Of a DNA stretch of 64,000 bases, positions 47,754-57,091 are shown piece after piece. Origin of the DNA: Phocaeicola sartorii JCM 17136 = DSM 21941 (GTDB lineage: Bacteria > Bacteroidota > Bacteroidia > Bacteroidales > Bacteroidaceae); NCBI RefSeq assembly GCF_000614185.1, contig NZ_BAKM01000007.1, forward strand, positions 62,001 to 126,000, in the 5' to 3' direction. The translations under genes were made by a program, and so were the position numbers. The notes beneath the pieces are model-generated. The model saw nothing but the letters and a program-made list of their open reading frames with translations, was not told where the DNA came from and made no database searches. Numbering within the stretch: the first letter of the stretch is position 1; each line of letters opens with the position of its first letter.

Positions 47754-49619
47754 ATGGAAAGAGAAGTAAAATTTAGTCTGGTATTCCGCGATATGTGGCA
47801 GAGCGCAGGTAAGTACGTGCCCCGCGTGGACCAGTTGGTTAAGGTTGCCCCGGCTATTATTGAAATGGGTTGTTTTGCCCGGGTGGAAACAAATGGTGGT
47901 GGTTTTGAACAGGTAAATTTATTGTTTGGTGAAAATCCGAATAGAGCCGTGCGCGAGTGGACGAAACCGTTTCGCGAAGCAGGCATCCAGACTCACATGC
48001 TGGACCGTGCGCTGAACGGTCTCCGCATGAGCCCCGTACCGGCAGATGTCCGCAAGTTGTTCTATAAGGTTAAACATGCGCAAGGAACCGATATCACCCG
48101 TACGTTCTGCGGATTGAACGATATCCGCAACATTATCCCCTCGATCGGCTATGCTCACGAAGCCGGAATGATATCACAATGTTCGCTCTGCATCACTTTC
48201 TCTCCGGTACATACTGTAGAATATTATGTAAATATGGCCAAACAGCTCATTGAAGCCGGAGCCGATGAAATATGTATCAAGGATATGGCAGGAATCGGAC
48301 GTCCCGTCTCATTGGGAAAGATTGTGGCCGGAATCAAGAAAATAAAGAATATCCCTGTACAGTATCACTCTCATGCAGGTCCCGGATTCAATATGGCTTC
48401 TATCCTGGAAGTATGCCAGGCCGGTTGCGACTACATTGATGTAGGTATGGAACCGTTGTCATGGGGTACCGGTCATGCCGACCTGATCAGTGTGCAGGCC
48501 ATGTTGAAGGACGCAGGTTTCAAAGTACCCGAAATCAATATGGAAGCCTATATGAAAGTTCGTTCTCTGGTTCAGGAATTTATGGATGATTTTCTGGGAT
48601 TGTATATCAGCCCGAAAAACCGTCTGATGAACTCCTTGCTGATTGCTCCGGGATTGCCGGGCGGTATGATGGGTAGTTTGATGGCCGATCTTGAAACGAA
48701 TCTGGAATCCATCAACAAGTATAAGGCAAAACGCAATCTGCCGTTCATGACCCAGGATGAGCTGTTGATCAAACTGTTCAATGAAGTGGCATACGTGTGG
48801 CCGCGTGTAGGTTATCCTCCTTTGGTGACTCCGTTCAGCCAGTATGTGAAGAACCTTGCCATGATGAATGTGATGGCGATGGAAAAAGGCAAGGAACGCT
48901 GGGGAATGATTGCCGATGATATCTGGGATATGATTCTGGGCAAGGCAGGACGTCTGCCGGGCAAGCTCGCTCCTGAAATCATAGAAAAGGCAGAACGCGA
49001 GGGACGCAAGTTCTTTGACGGCAATCCGCAGGACAACTATCCCGATCAGTTGGAAAAATATCGCAAGATGATGCTGGAAAAACAGTGGGATAAGGGACAG
49101 GACGATGAAGAACTGTTTGAATATGCCATGCATCCGGCTCAGTATGAAGCTTATAAGAGTGGAAAGGCGAAAGAGGACTTCCTGGCGGATGTAAAGAAGC
49201 GCCGCGAGGAAAAGGCGAATGCCACAGCTTCTGCAGAGGCTGAAAACAAGACCAAAGTACTGACTGTGGATGTGAACGGACAACCTTATCGCGTCACGGT
49301 GGCGTATGGTGCCGTAGATCCGGCTACATTGACAGCCGCTGCCGGCGCTGCTCCTGCACAAGCCGCCGCTCCTGCTCCGGTAGGTGAAGGAAAAGATGTG
49401 CTTTCTCCGTTGGAAGGTAAATTCTTCCTGGTGAAGAATGCACAGGAAACCCCGAAGAAGACGGGCGACAAGGTAAATAAAGGTGATGTGATTTGTTACG
49501 TCGAAGCGATGAAGACCTATAATGCCATCCGTGCGGAATATAGCGGTACGATTACCGCCATTTGCGCTAATCCGGGTGACACGGTTTCAGAGGATGACGT
49601 ATTAATGAAGATTGTATAA
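47754..49619 (+). CDS. oadA: Oxaloacetate decarboxylase alpha subunit-like biotin carboxyltransferase
   Basis: A 621-residue protein with an N-terminal pyruvate-carboxylase-type carboxyltransferase TIM barrel ('CIKDMAGIGRPVSLGKIV', 'YHSHAGPGFNMASILEVCQAGCDYIDVGMEPLS'), a PYC/OADA domain, an Ala/Pro hinge (about residues 525-545) and a C-terminal biotinyl domain with 'YVEAMKTYNAI' (biotin Lys in EAMK). The N-terminal active-site loop is 'LVFRDMWQSAG' instead of the common 'RDGHQSLLAT', so the substrate (oxaloacetate or another acid) should be treated as likely rather than proven. Its stop overlaps the oadB start by one base. Confidence 0.9.
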   Translation: MEREVKFSLVFRDMWQSAGKYVPRVDQLVKVAPAIIEMGCFARVETNGGGFEQVNLLFGENPNRAVREWTKPFREAGIQTHMLDRALNGLRMSPVPADVRKLFYKVKHAQGTDITRTFCGLNDIRNIIPSIGYAHEAGMISQCSLCITFSPVHTVEYYVNMAKQLIEAGADEICIKDMAGIGRPVSLGKIVAGIKKIKNIPVQYHSHAGPGFNMASILEVCQAGCDYIDVGMEPLSWGTGHADLISVQAMLKDAGFKVPEINMEAYMKVRSLVQEFMDDFLGLYISPKNRLMNSLLIAPGLPGGMMGSLMADLETNLESINKYKAKRNLPFMTQDELLIKLFNEVAYVWPRVGYPPLVTPFSQYVKNLAMMNVMAMEKGKERWGMIADDIWDMILGKAGRLPGKLAPEIIEKAEREGRKFFDGNPQDNYPDQLEKYRKMMLEKQWDKGQDDEELFEYAMHPAQYEAYKSGKAKEDFLADVKKRREEKANATASAEAENKTKVLTVDVNGQPYRVTVAYGAVDPATLTAAAGAAPAQAAAPAPVGEGKDVLSPLEGKFFLVKNAQETPKKTGDKVNKGDVICYVEAMKTYNAIRAEYSGTITAICANPGDTVSEDDVLMKIV

Positions 49620-50854
49620 TGGAAGATATATTCGAAAGACTGTATAATATGACTGCCTTCAGCAATATCATTGCTGAACCGCAATTCTTGATAATGTATG
49701 CCATTGCCTTCATCCTGCTTTATCTGGGCATCAAGAAAAAGTACGAGCCGCTGTTGCTGATTCCGATAGCTTTCGGAGTGTTGCTGGCCAACTTTCCGGG
49801 TGGTGACATGGGTGTTGTCCAGGCCGATGAGAACGGCATGGTGATGGTGAATGGAGTGTTGAAGAACATCTGGGAAATGCCGTTGCACGAAATTGCGCAC
49901 GACCTGGGACTGATGAACTTTATCTACTATATGCTGATTAAGACCGGTTTCCTTCCGCCTATCATCTTTATGGGGGTAGGTGCTTTGACAGACTTCGGTC
50001 CGATGTTGCGTAATCTGCGCCTCTCTATTTTCGGTGCGGCTGCACAGTTGGGTATTTTCACCGTACTGCTGGTAGCTATCCTGATGGGTTTCACTCCGAA
50101 AGAAGCGGCATCATTGGGTATTATCGGTGGGGCGGACGGCCCTACGGCTATCTTTACTACGATCAAGCTGGCTCCCCATTTGCTGGGTCCTATTGCCATT
50201 GCCGCTTATTCGTATATGGCTCTGGTGCCGGTTATCATTCCGTTGGTGGTCAAATTGTGGTGCTCTAAGAAGGAATTGAGTATCAATATGAAGGAACAGG
50301 AAAAGAAATACCCTTCTTCCGTTGAGATCAAGAATCTTCGCGTGCTGAAGATTTTCTTCCCCATTGTGGTGACTACGGTCGTTGCCTTGTTTGTTCCCAG
50401 TTCGGTGCCTTTGATTGGTATGTTGATGTTCGGTAACCTGATCAAGGAAATAGGCAGTGATACCTCACGTCTGTTTGATGCCGCTTCAAACAGTATTATG
50501 AATGCCGCCACGATCTTCTTGGGATTGTCGGTTGGTGCTACGATGACAGCTGAGGCATTCTTGAACTGGACTACGATTGGTATTGTAATCGGTGGTTTCC
50601 TGGCATTTGCCTTGTCTATCTCCGGGGGTATTTTCTTTGTGAAGATTTTCAATCTGTTCACCAAGAAGAAAATCAACCCGCTGATTGGCGCTACAGGCTT
50701 GAGTGCCGTGCCTATGGCCAGCCGTGTGGCAAACGAGATTGCGTTGAAGTATGATCCGAAGAATCATGTGCTTCAATACTGTATGGCAAGTAATATTTCG
50801 GGCGTAATCGGTTCGGCGGTAGCGGCCGGTGTGCTGATTTCGTTCTTAGGATAA
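49619..50854 (+). CDS. oadB: Sodium ion-translocating decarboxylase subunit beta
   Basis: A 411-residue membrane protein with about ten helices. Family motifs: 'MNFIYYMLIKTGFLPPIIFMGVGALTDFGPML', 'GIIGGADGPTAIFTTIKLAP' (the Na+/carboxybiotin site with GGADGPT) and 'SAVPMASRVANEIALKYDPKNHVLQYCMASNISGVIGS'. It couples carboxybiotin decarboxylation to Na+ export. Last gene of the oad operon; a terminator follows. Confidence 0.95.
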   Translation: MEDIFERLYNMTAFSNIIAEPQFLIMYAIAFILLYLGIKKKYEPLLLIPIAFGVLLANFPGGDMGVVQADENGMVMVNGVLKNIWEMPLHEIAHDLGLMNFIYYMLIKTGFLPPIIFMGVGALTDFGPMLRNLRLSIFGAAAQLGIFTVLLVAILMGFTPKEAASLGIIGGADGPTAIFTTIKLAPHLLGPIAIAAYSYMALVPVIIPLVVKLWCSKKELSINMKEQEKKYPSSVEIKNLRVLKIFFPIVVTTVVALFVPSSVPLIGMLMFGNLIKEIGSDTSRLFDAASNSIMNAATIFLGLSVGATMTAEAFLNWTTIGIVIGGFLAFALSISGGIFFVKIFNLFTKKKINPLIGATGLSAVPMASRVANEIALKYDPKNHVLQYCMASNISGVIGSAVAAGVLISFLG

Positions 50855-50882
50855 GACATTGCTTGATTTATTACTGGCAAGG

Positions 50883-50928
50883 CCTTCACTCACGGCAGTT
50901 TTTTAATGCCGGGGGTGAAGGTTTTTTA
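50883..50928 (+). terminator. Terminator of the oad operon
   Basis: CCTTCAC...CGGC pairs with GCCG...GTGAAGG, then a T6 run at about 50922-50927. Confidence 0.85.
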
Positions 50929-50981
50929 TTTATTTGAAATAGTTAAACCGGGGGGAGTACGCATAAAAAGAAAGCTTATCC

Positions 50982-51013
50982 TTGCATGAAATAAGCAATA
51001 AATAGTATCTTTG
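50982..51013 (+). promoter_or_regulatory. Promoter of the DUF4143 ATPase gene
   Basis: TTG (50982-50984), 21-nt spacer, TATCTTTG (51006-51013). The same -7 region, changed to TATCTTTT, precedes the decayed copy of this gene at about 57092, so it is part of the duplicated segment. Confidence 0.6.
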
Positions 51014-51075
51014 CCATTATTTTGTGCAGAAAATGTGAGTATTTACACATTTTCTGCATATAAAAGTGGAAAAGT

Positions 51076-52403
51076 ATGAAAATTCGTAGGGATATCATAG
51101 ACAGACTGAAGCAATGGAAAGATAGTGAAAACAGGAAACCTATTTTGCTGAAAGGGGCTCGTCAGACAGGCAAGACTTGGATTATGGAAGAGTTTGGCAA
51201 GGAATGTTTTGAACATGTTGCGATTTTCAATTTTGACAAGGTGGAAGAATTGGCAGGCGTCTTTGAAAAAACCAAAGATGTGCAGCGCATTCTGAAAGAA
51301 CTTGCCTTGTTTACCGATGTACCCATTGAAGCGGGAAAGACATTGCTTGTTTTTGATGAAATACAGCTTTGTGAGGGTGCGCTCAATAGCTTGAAGTATT
51401 TTTGTGAAGATGCTCCACAATATCATATTATTGCAGCAGGATCCTTGCTGGGCGTTGCTATTCGTAAAAAGAAAATGTCTGTCCCTGTAGGCAAGGTGCA
51501 GATACTGAGAATGTATCCGGTTACCTTTAAAGAGTTTTTGCAGGCTTCTGATGGACGTACATACCACTATGTGAACAATTTGGAGGTGATAGAGCCGCTT
51601 CCGGATATTGTTCTTAGTAAGTTGGAATTGGAATATAAGCGCTATTTGGTGTGTGGCGGAATGCCCGAGGCTGTTACGGCACTTTTGGGAAATAAGGGAG
51701 GACAGGCTGTTGATGAAGCCTTGCAGAATATACTCGACATGTATACGCTGGATTTTTCTAAATATGCTTCCTCTACGGAGATTCCACGTATTAATAGCTT
51801 ATGGGCTTCATTGCCATCCCAGTTGGCAAAGGAGAACCGCAAGTTCCTTTATCGTATCATCCGCAGCGGCGCGCGTGCACGCGAATACGAGGACGCTTTA
51901 TTATGGTTGGAGGAAGCCGGACTTATTTATCGTATTTTTAATGTGGCTAAACCGGGGCTTCCGTTAAGCGCTTATCAGGATTTGTCGGCTTTCAAGGTGT
52001 ATGCCTCTGACTGTGGACTGTTACGCCGTTTGGCAAAACTGTCACCGGAAGTGATTCTTTCCGGCAATACAGTATATACGGAATTTAAGGGGGCATTGGC
52101 CGAGAATGCCATTTTGCAATCTTTGGTTCCCCGGAATGACGTGATGCCTTATTATTGGAGTTCGGAAAATCGTGCGGAAGTGGACTTCTTGTTGCAATTC
52201 CCTACTGAAGTGGTGCCGATAGAGGTGAAGGCCGACAGCCGTATCAGTGGAAGAGTCTTTCCGTCTATGCTAATAAGTTTGCTCCTCAGCTGAAGATCCG
52301 TTTTTCGATGAATAATTTGAAAATAAATGATGGGTTGCTGAGCTGTCCCATTCCTTTGGCTGATTGGATAGATAAGATAGTAAAGGCGGCTATAAGTTTG
52401 TGA
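51076..52403 (+). CDS. ATP-binding protein, AAA_14/DUF4143 type, frame break near 3' end
   Basis: About 442 residues. AAA_14 domain with Walker A 'ILLKGARQTGKTWIME' at residue 27 and Walker B 'TLLVFDEIQLCEGALN' at about 93, then the DUF4143 part ('LVCGGMPEAVTALL', 'YSSENRAEVDFLLQFPTEVVPIEVKADSRISGR'), where E-V-K and D-F are the nuclease-like core. The open frame closes at 52293, but one base missing near 52246-52250 explains this: the other frame continues 'YANKFAPQLKIRFSMNNLKINDGLL' to a TGA at 52401. Such ATPases are common orphan genes in Bacteroides; function unproven. A deletion-riddled copy is at 57085-57326. Confidence 0.85.
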
Positions 52404-52991
52404 AAACATTCAGACTGGTATGGAGAAATTACAGCGATTATATCCGATAGGGATACAGACATTTTAGAAATCCGGGAAGATGTGGAAGAACTGGCACAAA
52501 GGCTGGATATGGCTCCTGGTAAAGATATTGGGTAAATTCGGCGTGTTGCCTTCCGAAATAGGATGTAAGCAGGCAAAGGCTTCGGCTTTTGATGCTCCAT
52601 GACCACTATCACCTTCTTGCTTTATCAAAGCGGTTATATCACGATTAAGGATTATGACAGTGAACGCCGTACGTTGGGAGATTGGATGATTGCTGAATGA
52701 GTGAGAGACTTGCTGGTGAGAAAAGACGATACATCAAGGACGTTTCCGGAAGTGTGACCTGTCCGGAGAAAAAAATGATCCTTTAGGGGTGAAAGTCTTC
52801 CTCCATAACTTTGCAGGTGAGTCAAATTCTGTACACTAAATTAACGAGAACAGGTCGTTCTTAAAAAGATAACGAATTTTTTTTAATGTCTTGGTCTTTT
52901 AACTGAGCCTTTTTTGATGTTTCTTTACGCATGGAGGCCCACTTCTTTTCCTTTTTTACATGAAATCGTGAAGAAATTCATTACGAGATGA
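52404..52991. other. Intergenic region with decayed coding sequence
   Basis: No intact gene. About 52410-52532 is open in one plus-strand frame ('SDRDTDILEIREDVEELAQRLDM'). About 52520-52700 is a remnant of another gene, listed separately. From 52700 to 52991 I see nothing recognisable. Confidence 0.5.
52520..52700 (+). pseudogene. Remnant of a PD-(D/E)XK AAA-ATPase-like protein (DUF1703 group)
   Basis: Two adjacent frames carry 'KFGVLPSEIGCKQAKASAFDAP' and then 'TTITFLLYQSGYITIKDYDSERRTLG'. The second matches the LLYQSGYLTIKDYD stretch typical of the AAA-ATPase-like/DUF1703 proteins that are abundant in Bacteroides. The rest of that roughly 500-residue gene is missing, so this is a fragment. 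Confidence 0.6.
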
Positions 52992-53020
52992 TTGATTATT
53001 GAAATTATTGCGTAAATTTG
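52992..53020 (+). promoter_or_regulatory. Promoter upstream of the structured leader
   Basis: TTG (52992-52994), 18 nt, TAAATTTG (53013-53020). Transcription from here would give a leader of about 260 nt before the FISUMP lipoprotein gene. Confidence 0.5.
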
Positions 53021-53097
53021 TATTTGGACTGAGGTAACTTAGTCTATGACATATTAGAATATTTAGAAGCGTTATGCTTATCTCTTGCGAATGAAAA

Positions 53098-53196
53098 CCT
53101 AGGAAATTTTCAAAAGCGAACAAGAAATAGCATGGTGGTTCTCACGCTATAGCGTGGGCTGCTATTACTACATCTGTTCGCATGGGTTTTCCTAGG
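53098..53196 (+). ncRNA. Long nested hairpin in the leader of the FISUMP lipoprotein gene
   Basis: Four pairings are nested in order: CCTAGGAAA (53098-53106) with TTTCCTAGG (53188-53196); GCGAACA (53116-53122) with TGTTCGC (53175-53181); AATAGCA (53126-53132) with TGCTATT (53160-53166); and the palindrome CACGCTATAGCGTG (53143-53156) at the tip. It lies between a promoter (52992-53020) and the ATG at 53292. It could be a cis-acting RNA leader or a small mobile inverted-repeat element. I cannot name a known RNA family. Confidence 0.6.
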
Positions 53197-53291
53197 ACCT
53201 TCATTCAAAGACGTGGCATTTGCAGTTCCACGCTTGTGATTTATAATGGCTCTTTTTAAGGAACAGCGGGAGCCCCCAAAAGAATATTATA

Positions 53292-55073
53292 ATGAGAACA
53301 ATTCAGCTTTTAGTATTTACTTTGTTTGTAGTCATATCCTCAATTTTAACAGCATGTAGTTCTGGAAATGATGCCGATTTAGAGAATCCGGAAGAAAAAA
53401 ATCCCATTGAAGTAAAAGATATATTAGCTAAAGATTTGATAGGACATTGGCAATGTGTCACCCAAAAATGGGTGGAAAGCGGAGATGAATGGCAATCTTC
53501 TTATGACACTAAAAAAGATGAGTATTATATCGAGTTCAATGAAAATTTTACAGGTGTATTAGACAGCGGGGATGATCAATTAATGGAAATTATGAATATG
53601 TACACTTTTACTTGGTCTATTTCTAAAGGTGTCATTTCTTATGGAACATCCGTTACTGATAAATGGTACATCAAAGAATTTTCTAAAAATGAGATGACAC
53701 TTTATTGGGCAGATGGAGAGTACAATATTACTTGTAAATTTAAAAGAGATGCAGGGGGGACATATAAACCAGTATTAGGAAATAAAATAATGCGTATCAC
53801 TAATTATTATTTAAGAAATGGAATAACAAAAGATAATTTGCGGTATTATGATTTTAAATATGATTCCCAAAATAGAATAGAGGAGTGGACAGAAACAGTG
53901 ACTGATGGAAATGGGTTTAAAGAAACAACAAAATATAGTTATGAAGGAAATATTGTAAAAACTAATTTTCAAGACTACATTATAGGAGAAAATGGCTATT
54001 TAAAAATAGGTAATAAAAAACTTTCTCCAACAATAAAAGGAGAAAATATACAAAAATTGATTTACGATAAAAATGAATATCTTACTGATATTGAATATGG
54101 AGAAGATCCTTTAAAAAAAGGAACAATACATTACGAATATGAAAATAACGGTTATACTAGTACATTGAACTCTTTTTATGAGAAAGAAACATACCAATAT
54201 ATTTATAATGTCGAGTTTCTCAATAATACTTCTATAAACCTTGTTCCATTGTACACATATGGTGGATACTTTAATTTCACATTAGAACTTTTCGATTTTG
54301 TAGGAAAAAGACCCTTATACCTTCCAAGAGAATTTGTATATCATGGCAAAAACGGTTCTTATAATAAGAAAGAGTTTATATTTAAAAAAGACGATAAAGG
54401 GAGAACGATACAAATTAGAGAAGTAACTAATTTATCGCCACAGATTTGGGACATCTATTATGAAAATATTACCGATGAACCAGCTGATGATCCTACAGGT
54501 GGTTATGGTACAATTGCAGATGCAGTAGATCTTGGCTTAAGTGTGAAATGGGCTAGTTGGAACTTAGGAGCAACAGGACCTGAAGAATACGGAGAACTCT
54601 ATACTTGGGGAGTTCCTGATGCAAAATCGGGTTATGATGCGAAAAGTAGCCGACCGGATTATTTAAAAGAAATTAGCGGTACAGAATACGACATTGCTCG
54701 TGCACAGTGGGGAGAGAATTGGCGGTTGCCGACTAATGCAGAACAAGCTGAACTCACAGAAAAATGTAAATGGGAGCTAACAGAGATAAATAATATTATT
54801 GGGCTAAAAGTTACTGGTCCTAATGGACATAGTATTTTCTTACCTGCCGCAGGTTATCAAAACAATGTTGCTACGGTTGATCATGGAGAAATAGGTTATT
54901 ATTGGTCTGGAACAAGAAACCGATTGGATGCAGGAAAAGCCTATCCTATCTATCGTTTTTTTACAACAAGTAAGTTACAAATTAATTGGGGATGGGCTGC
55001 GAGAAATTATGCTGCAGGAGCTGATGATTTGAGATTTTACAATGCCATGTCAATTCGCCCTGTATGTGATTAA
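53292..55073 (+). CDS. FISUMP (Fibrobacter major paralogous domain) lipoprotein
   Basis: A 593-residue lipoprotein: leader with lipobox 'SILTAC' (Cys at about residue 22), a lipocalin-like N-terminal domain ('LIGHWQCVTQKWVESGDEW', about 50-150), a beta-rich middle with 'YDSQNRIEEWTETV'-type repeats, and from about residue 405 a FISUMP/C-type-lectin-like domain: 'ADAVDLGLSVKWASWNLGATGPEEYGELYTWG', 'WGENWRLPTNAEQAELTEKCKWEL', 'IFLPAAGYQ', 'GYYWSGT', 'AMSIRPVCD'. It should be surface-exposed. It is AT-rich compared with its neighbours, consistent with an island gene. Preceded by a structured leader. Confidence 0.85.
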   Translation: MRTIQLLVFTLFVVISSILTACSSGNDADLENPEEKNPIEVKDILAKDLIGHWQCVTQKWVESGDEWQSSYDTKKDEYYIEFNENFTGVLDSGDDQLMEIMNMYTFTWSISKGVISYGTSVTDKWYIKEFSKNEMTLYWADGEYNITCKFKRDAGGTYKPVLGNKIMRITNYYLRNGITKDNLRYYDFKYDSQNRIEEWTETVTDGNGFKETTKYSYEGNIVKTNFQDYIIGENGYLKIGNKKLSPTIKGENIQKLIYDKNEYLTDIEYGEDPLKKGTIHYEYENNGYTSTLNSFYEKETYQYIYNVEFLNNTSINLVPLYTYGGYFNFTLELFDFVGKRPLYLPREFVYHGKNGSYNKKEFIFKKDDKGRTIQIREVTNLSPQIWDIYYENITDEPADDPTGGYGTIADAVDLGLSVKWASWNLGATGPEEYGELYTWGVPDAKSGYDAKSSRPDYLKEISGTEYDIARAQWGENWRLPTNAEQAELTEKCKWELTEINNIIGLKVTGPNGHSIFLPAAGYQNNVATVDHGEIGYYWSGTRNRLDAGKAYPIYRFFTTSKLQINWGWAARNYAAGADDLRFYNAMSIRPVCD

Positions 55074-55181
55074 GTATGATATATAATAGTTCGTTAAAAA
55101 TTAGCCAAGCCTAAACGGCTTTGGCAGTAAATAAAATGAGTTCTTTGAAAAGTTTGTCAATAACTTGTGGGGTTGGGTTAA

Positions 55182-55215
55182 TCAATACTTCGGTAATTTT
55201 TTACCGAAGTATTGA
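55182..55215. terminator. Perfect 15-bp hairpin between the FISUMP and Septu-like genes
   Basis: TCAATACTTCGGTAA (55182-55196) pairs perfectly with TTACCGAAGTATTGA (55201-55215), loop TTTT. No T run follows, so terminator function is inferred from position after the FISUMP gene. Confidence 0.55.
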
Positions 55216-55249
55216 ATTATAGAAGAACTCGTTAATTATTTATCGACCT

Positions 55250-55283
55250 TTTGCTATAAATGAAGAGAAATGAATTATATTTG
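55250..55283 (+). promoter_or_regulatory. Promoter of the Septu-like pair
   Basis: TTTG (55250-55253), 22 nt, TATATTTG (55276-55283), 21 bases before the ATG at 55305. Confidence 0.6.
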
Positions 55284-55304
55284 TAGTGCATCAATATAAT
55301 ATAT

Positions 55305-56465
55305 ATGAGTAATTTTATAACAGATATAAAAGTTCAGAAGGTCTTTCATCTGAAAGACTTTTGTATTCCTATTTCCGAAACAGAAAAGAAACACCTGATT
55401 ATAACGGGAAGAAATGGCAGTGGTAAAACAATCTTGCTCAACGCCATTGCTGCTTTCTTTAATGAAATGTATTCCTTTGCGAGTGTAAAAAGTATTGCCG
55501 GAAAGTATATGCTGGAAAACCGGTTTGTTGCAGAAAAACAAGTAGGATTGTATTGTAATGATGCTGAGACTTTATTAAAGAAATATAGAAAGCAAGACTT
55601 TATTATAGCTTTTTATGCAGATGAACGTAAATCACGTTTTGAGGAATCTCGTAATCCGGTAAAGCCTGATTTAAAGGTAAATAAAGAGAATGTAGGACAA
55701 AGTAAAGTGGATCAGTTTCTTAATTTTATGGTTGATTATAAAGTTCAAGAAGCGTTGGCACGGAATGAAGGGAAGAATGAAGATGCTGATTATATTCGTC
55801 AATGGTTTATTAGTTTCCAGACTATTTTGGGAAGAATTTTTGATGATCCACAATTAAACTTGAAGTTTAATTATAAGGACTATTCCTTTTTTATTGAAAC
55901 GGATGGTAAAAGTTTTAAGTTTACAGAATTATCTGCCGGTTATTCTGCTGTTCTTGATATTGTCACTGATTTAATTCTAAAAATGCAAGAAGGGAATAAT
56001 ATTGTACGAGCTTATGAAAAAGAAGGTATAGTATTGATTGACGAGATAGAAACGCATCTCCACCTGGAACTCCAGCGGGTGATTTTGCCCATATTGACTA
56101 CGATTTTCCCTCATATACAATTTATTGTAACTACCCATTCCCCCTTTATATTAAGTTCATTACCCAATGCTGTTGCTTTTGATTTGGAACGTAGAGAATC
56201 GATAGAAGATTTGACTGAATATTCTTATGAGGCATTGGCGGAAGGTTATTTTGGTGTCAGTACAGATTCTAGCGAAATACAAATGCGTTTGCAGCAGTTG
56301 GAAAGTTTGATTCAAAAAGAAAAATTGTCCGTGTCGGAGGAGAAAGAACTGGAAATGTATCTAAAAGATTTTGAAAATATACCTGAAGTATTGGCTCCTA
56401 ATGTCAAAGCAAGATTTTATGAACTGAAAAGAATATGGAATAGTAAAGCCTGGAAGTATGATTAG
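55305..56465 (+). CDS. ptuA: AAA family ATPase, PtuA-like (Septu defence system)
   Basis: A 386-residue ABC-type ATPase: Walker A 'LIITGRNGSGKTILLNAI' near residue 35, signature 'FTELSAGYSAVLDIV' near 210, Walker B 'GIVLIDEIETHLHLELQ' near 245, H-loop 'IVTTHSPFIL' near 275, and a helical insertion in between. The stop overlaps the ATG of an HNH nuclease gene by eight bases. ATPase plus HNH in this arrangement is the composition of Septu (PtuA/PtuB). AT-rich and on an island. The symbol is by analogy. Confidence 0.85.
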   Translation: MSNFITDIKVQKVFHLKDFCIPISETEKKHLIITGRNGSGKTILLNAIAAFFNEMYSFASVKSIAGKYMLENRFVAEKQVGLYCNDAETLLKKYRKQDFIIAFYADERKSRFEESRNPVKPDLKVNKENVGQSKVDQFLNFMVDYKVQEALARNEGKNEDADYIRQWFISFQTILGRIFDDPQLNLKFNYKDYSFFIETDGKSFKFTELSAGYSAVLDIVTDLILKMQEGNNIVRAYEKEGIVLIDEIETHLHLELQRVILPILTTIFPHIQFIVTTHSPFILSSLPNAVAFDLERRESIEDLTEYSYEALAEGYFGVSTDSSEIQMRLQQLESLIQKEKLSVSEEKELEMYLKDFENIPEVLAPNVKARFYELKRIWNSKAWKYD

Positions 56466-57091
56466 AATAAAAAAAAAGTCTTGAAATACCTTTAGGTCTG
56501 GACACAAAATATAATGCGGAAGATGTCTGTAAGCAAATTTTAGAGGATCAATATGAGAAATGTTATTTATGTGAACGGTATTTGGGTACAGATTATCAGG
56601 TGGACCATTTACGTTCACAAGCGAATTACCCTTTATTAGTGAAGGAATGGAGTAATCTGTTTATTGCTTGTAGCTATTGTAATGGGAAAAAAGGAGTTTC
56701 TTTTGATGGAATACTTAATCCTTGTCTTCATAATATTGAAGAGATTATAGAGCATTCTGTTCTATTTATGGAAAAGAAAGTAGTTTTTAATAGCAGCCAA
56801 CTGTCAAAGGAAGTACGGCAGACCATTCAGTTACTCACTATTTTATTTAATGGAAAAAACGGTTTACGGACATGTCGGGAACAGAGGTTTTATGATGAGT
56901 TTATCCGAAAAATTAATGTGTTTCAATATGCTGTTGATGAATATATGTTGGGCAAAAAAGAGGAATATCGTCCGATGATAGAAGAATTATTGGATATACA
57001 CGGTGAATATTTGGGCTTTAAACATTTGATTATTTGTGGGAATCCTGTATTAAAAAAAGATTTTGAAGAATTTCTGGGTTGGAATAAATAG
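56458..57091 (+). CDS. ptuB: HNH endonuclease, PtuB-like, frame change at a poly-A tract
   Basis: About 210 residues if started at ATG 56458, which overlaps the ATPase stop (ATGATTAG). The nuclease core reads 'CYLCERYLGTDYQVDHLRSQANYPLLVKEWSNLFIACSYCNGKKG': CxxC, DH of HNH, the Asn of 'SNL' and a second CxxC, as in Septu/retron-linked HNH nucleases. Between the start and this core lies a run of nine A (56469-56477). The frames join if the run has eight (or eleven) A. It may be a sequencing error, or transcriptional/ribosomal slippage used to express the gene. Without it only a shorter ORF from 56582 remains, lacking the first CxxC. Confidence 0.78.

Noticed and set aside
48459..49361. A 300-residue open frame antisense to oadA
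   Set aside because: It is opposite a well-conserved biotin carboxyltransferase gene and has low-complexity, His/Phe/Leu-rich composition with no family motif. It is a shadow of oadA codon use.
55305..57091. Retron of the Ec78 type (which also uses a PtuAB pair)
   Set aside because: No reverse transcriptase gene and no msr/msd-like structure next to the ATPase/HNH pair; plain Septu-like is the simpler reading.
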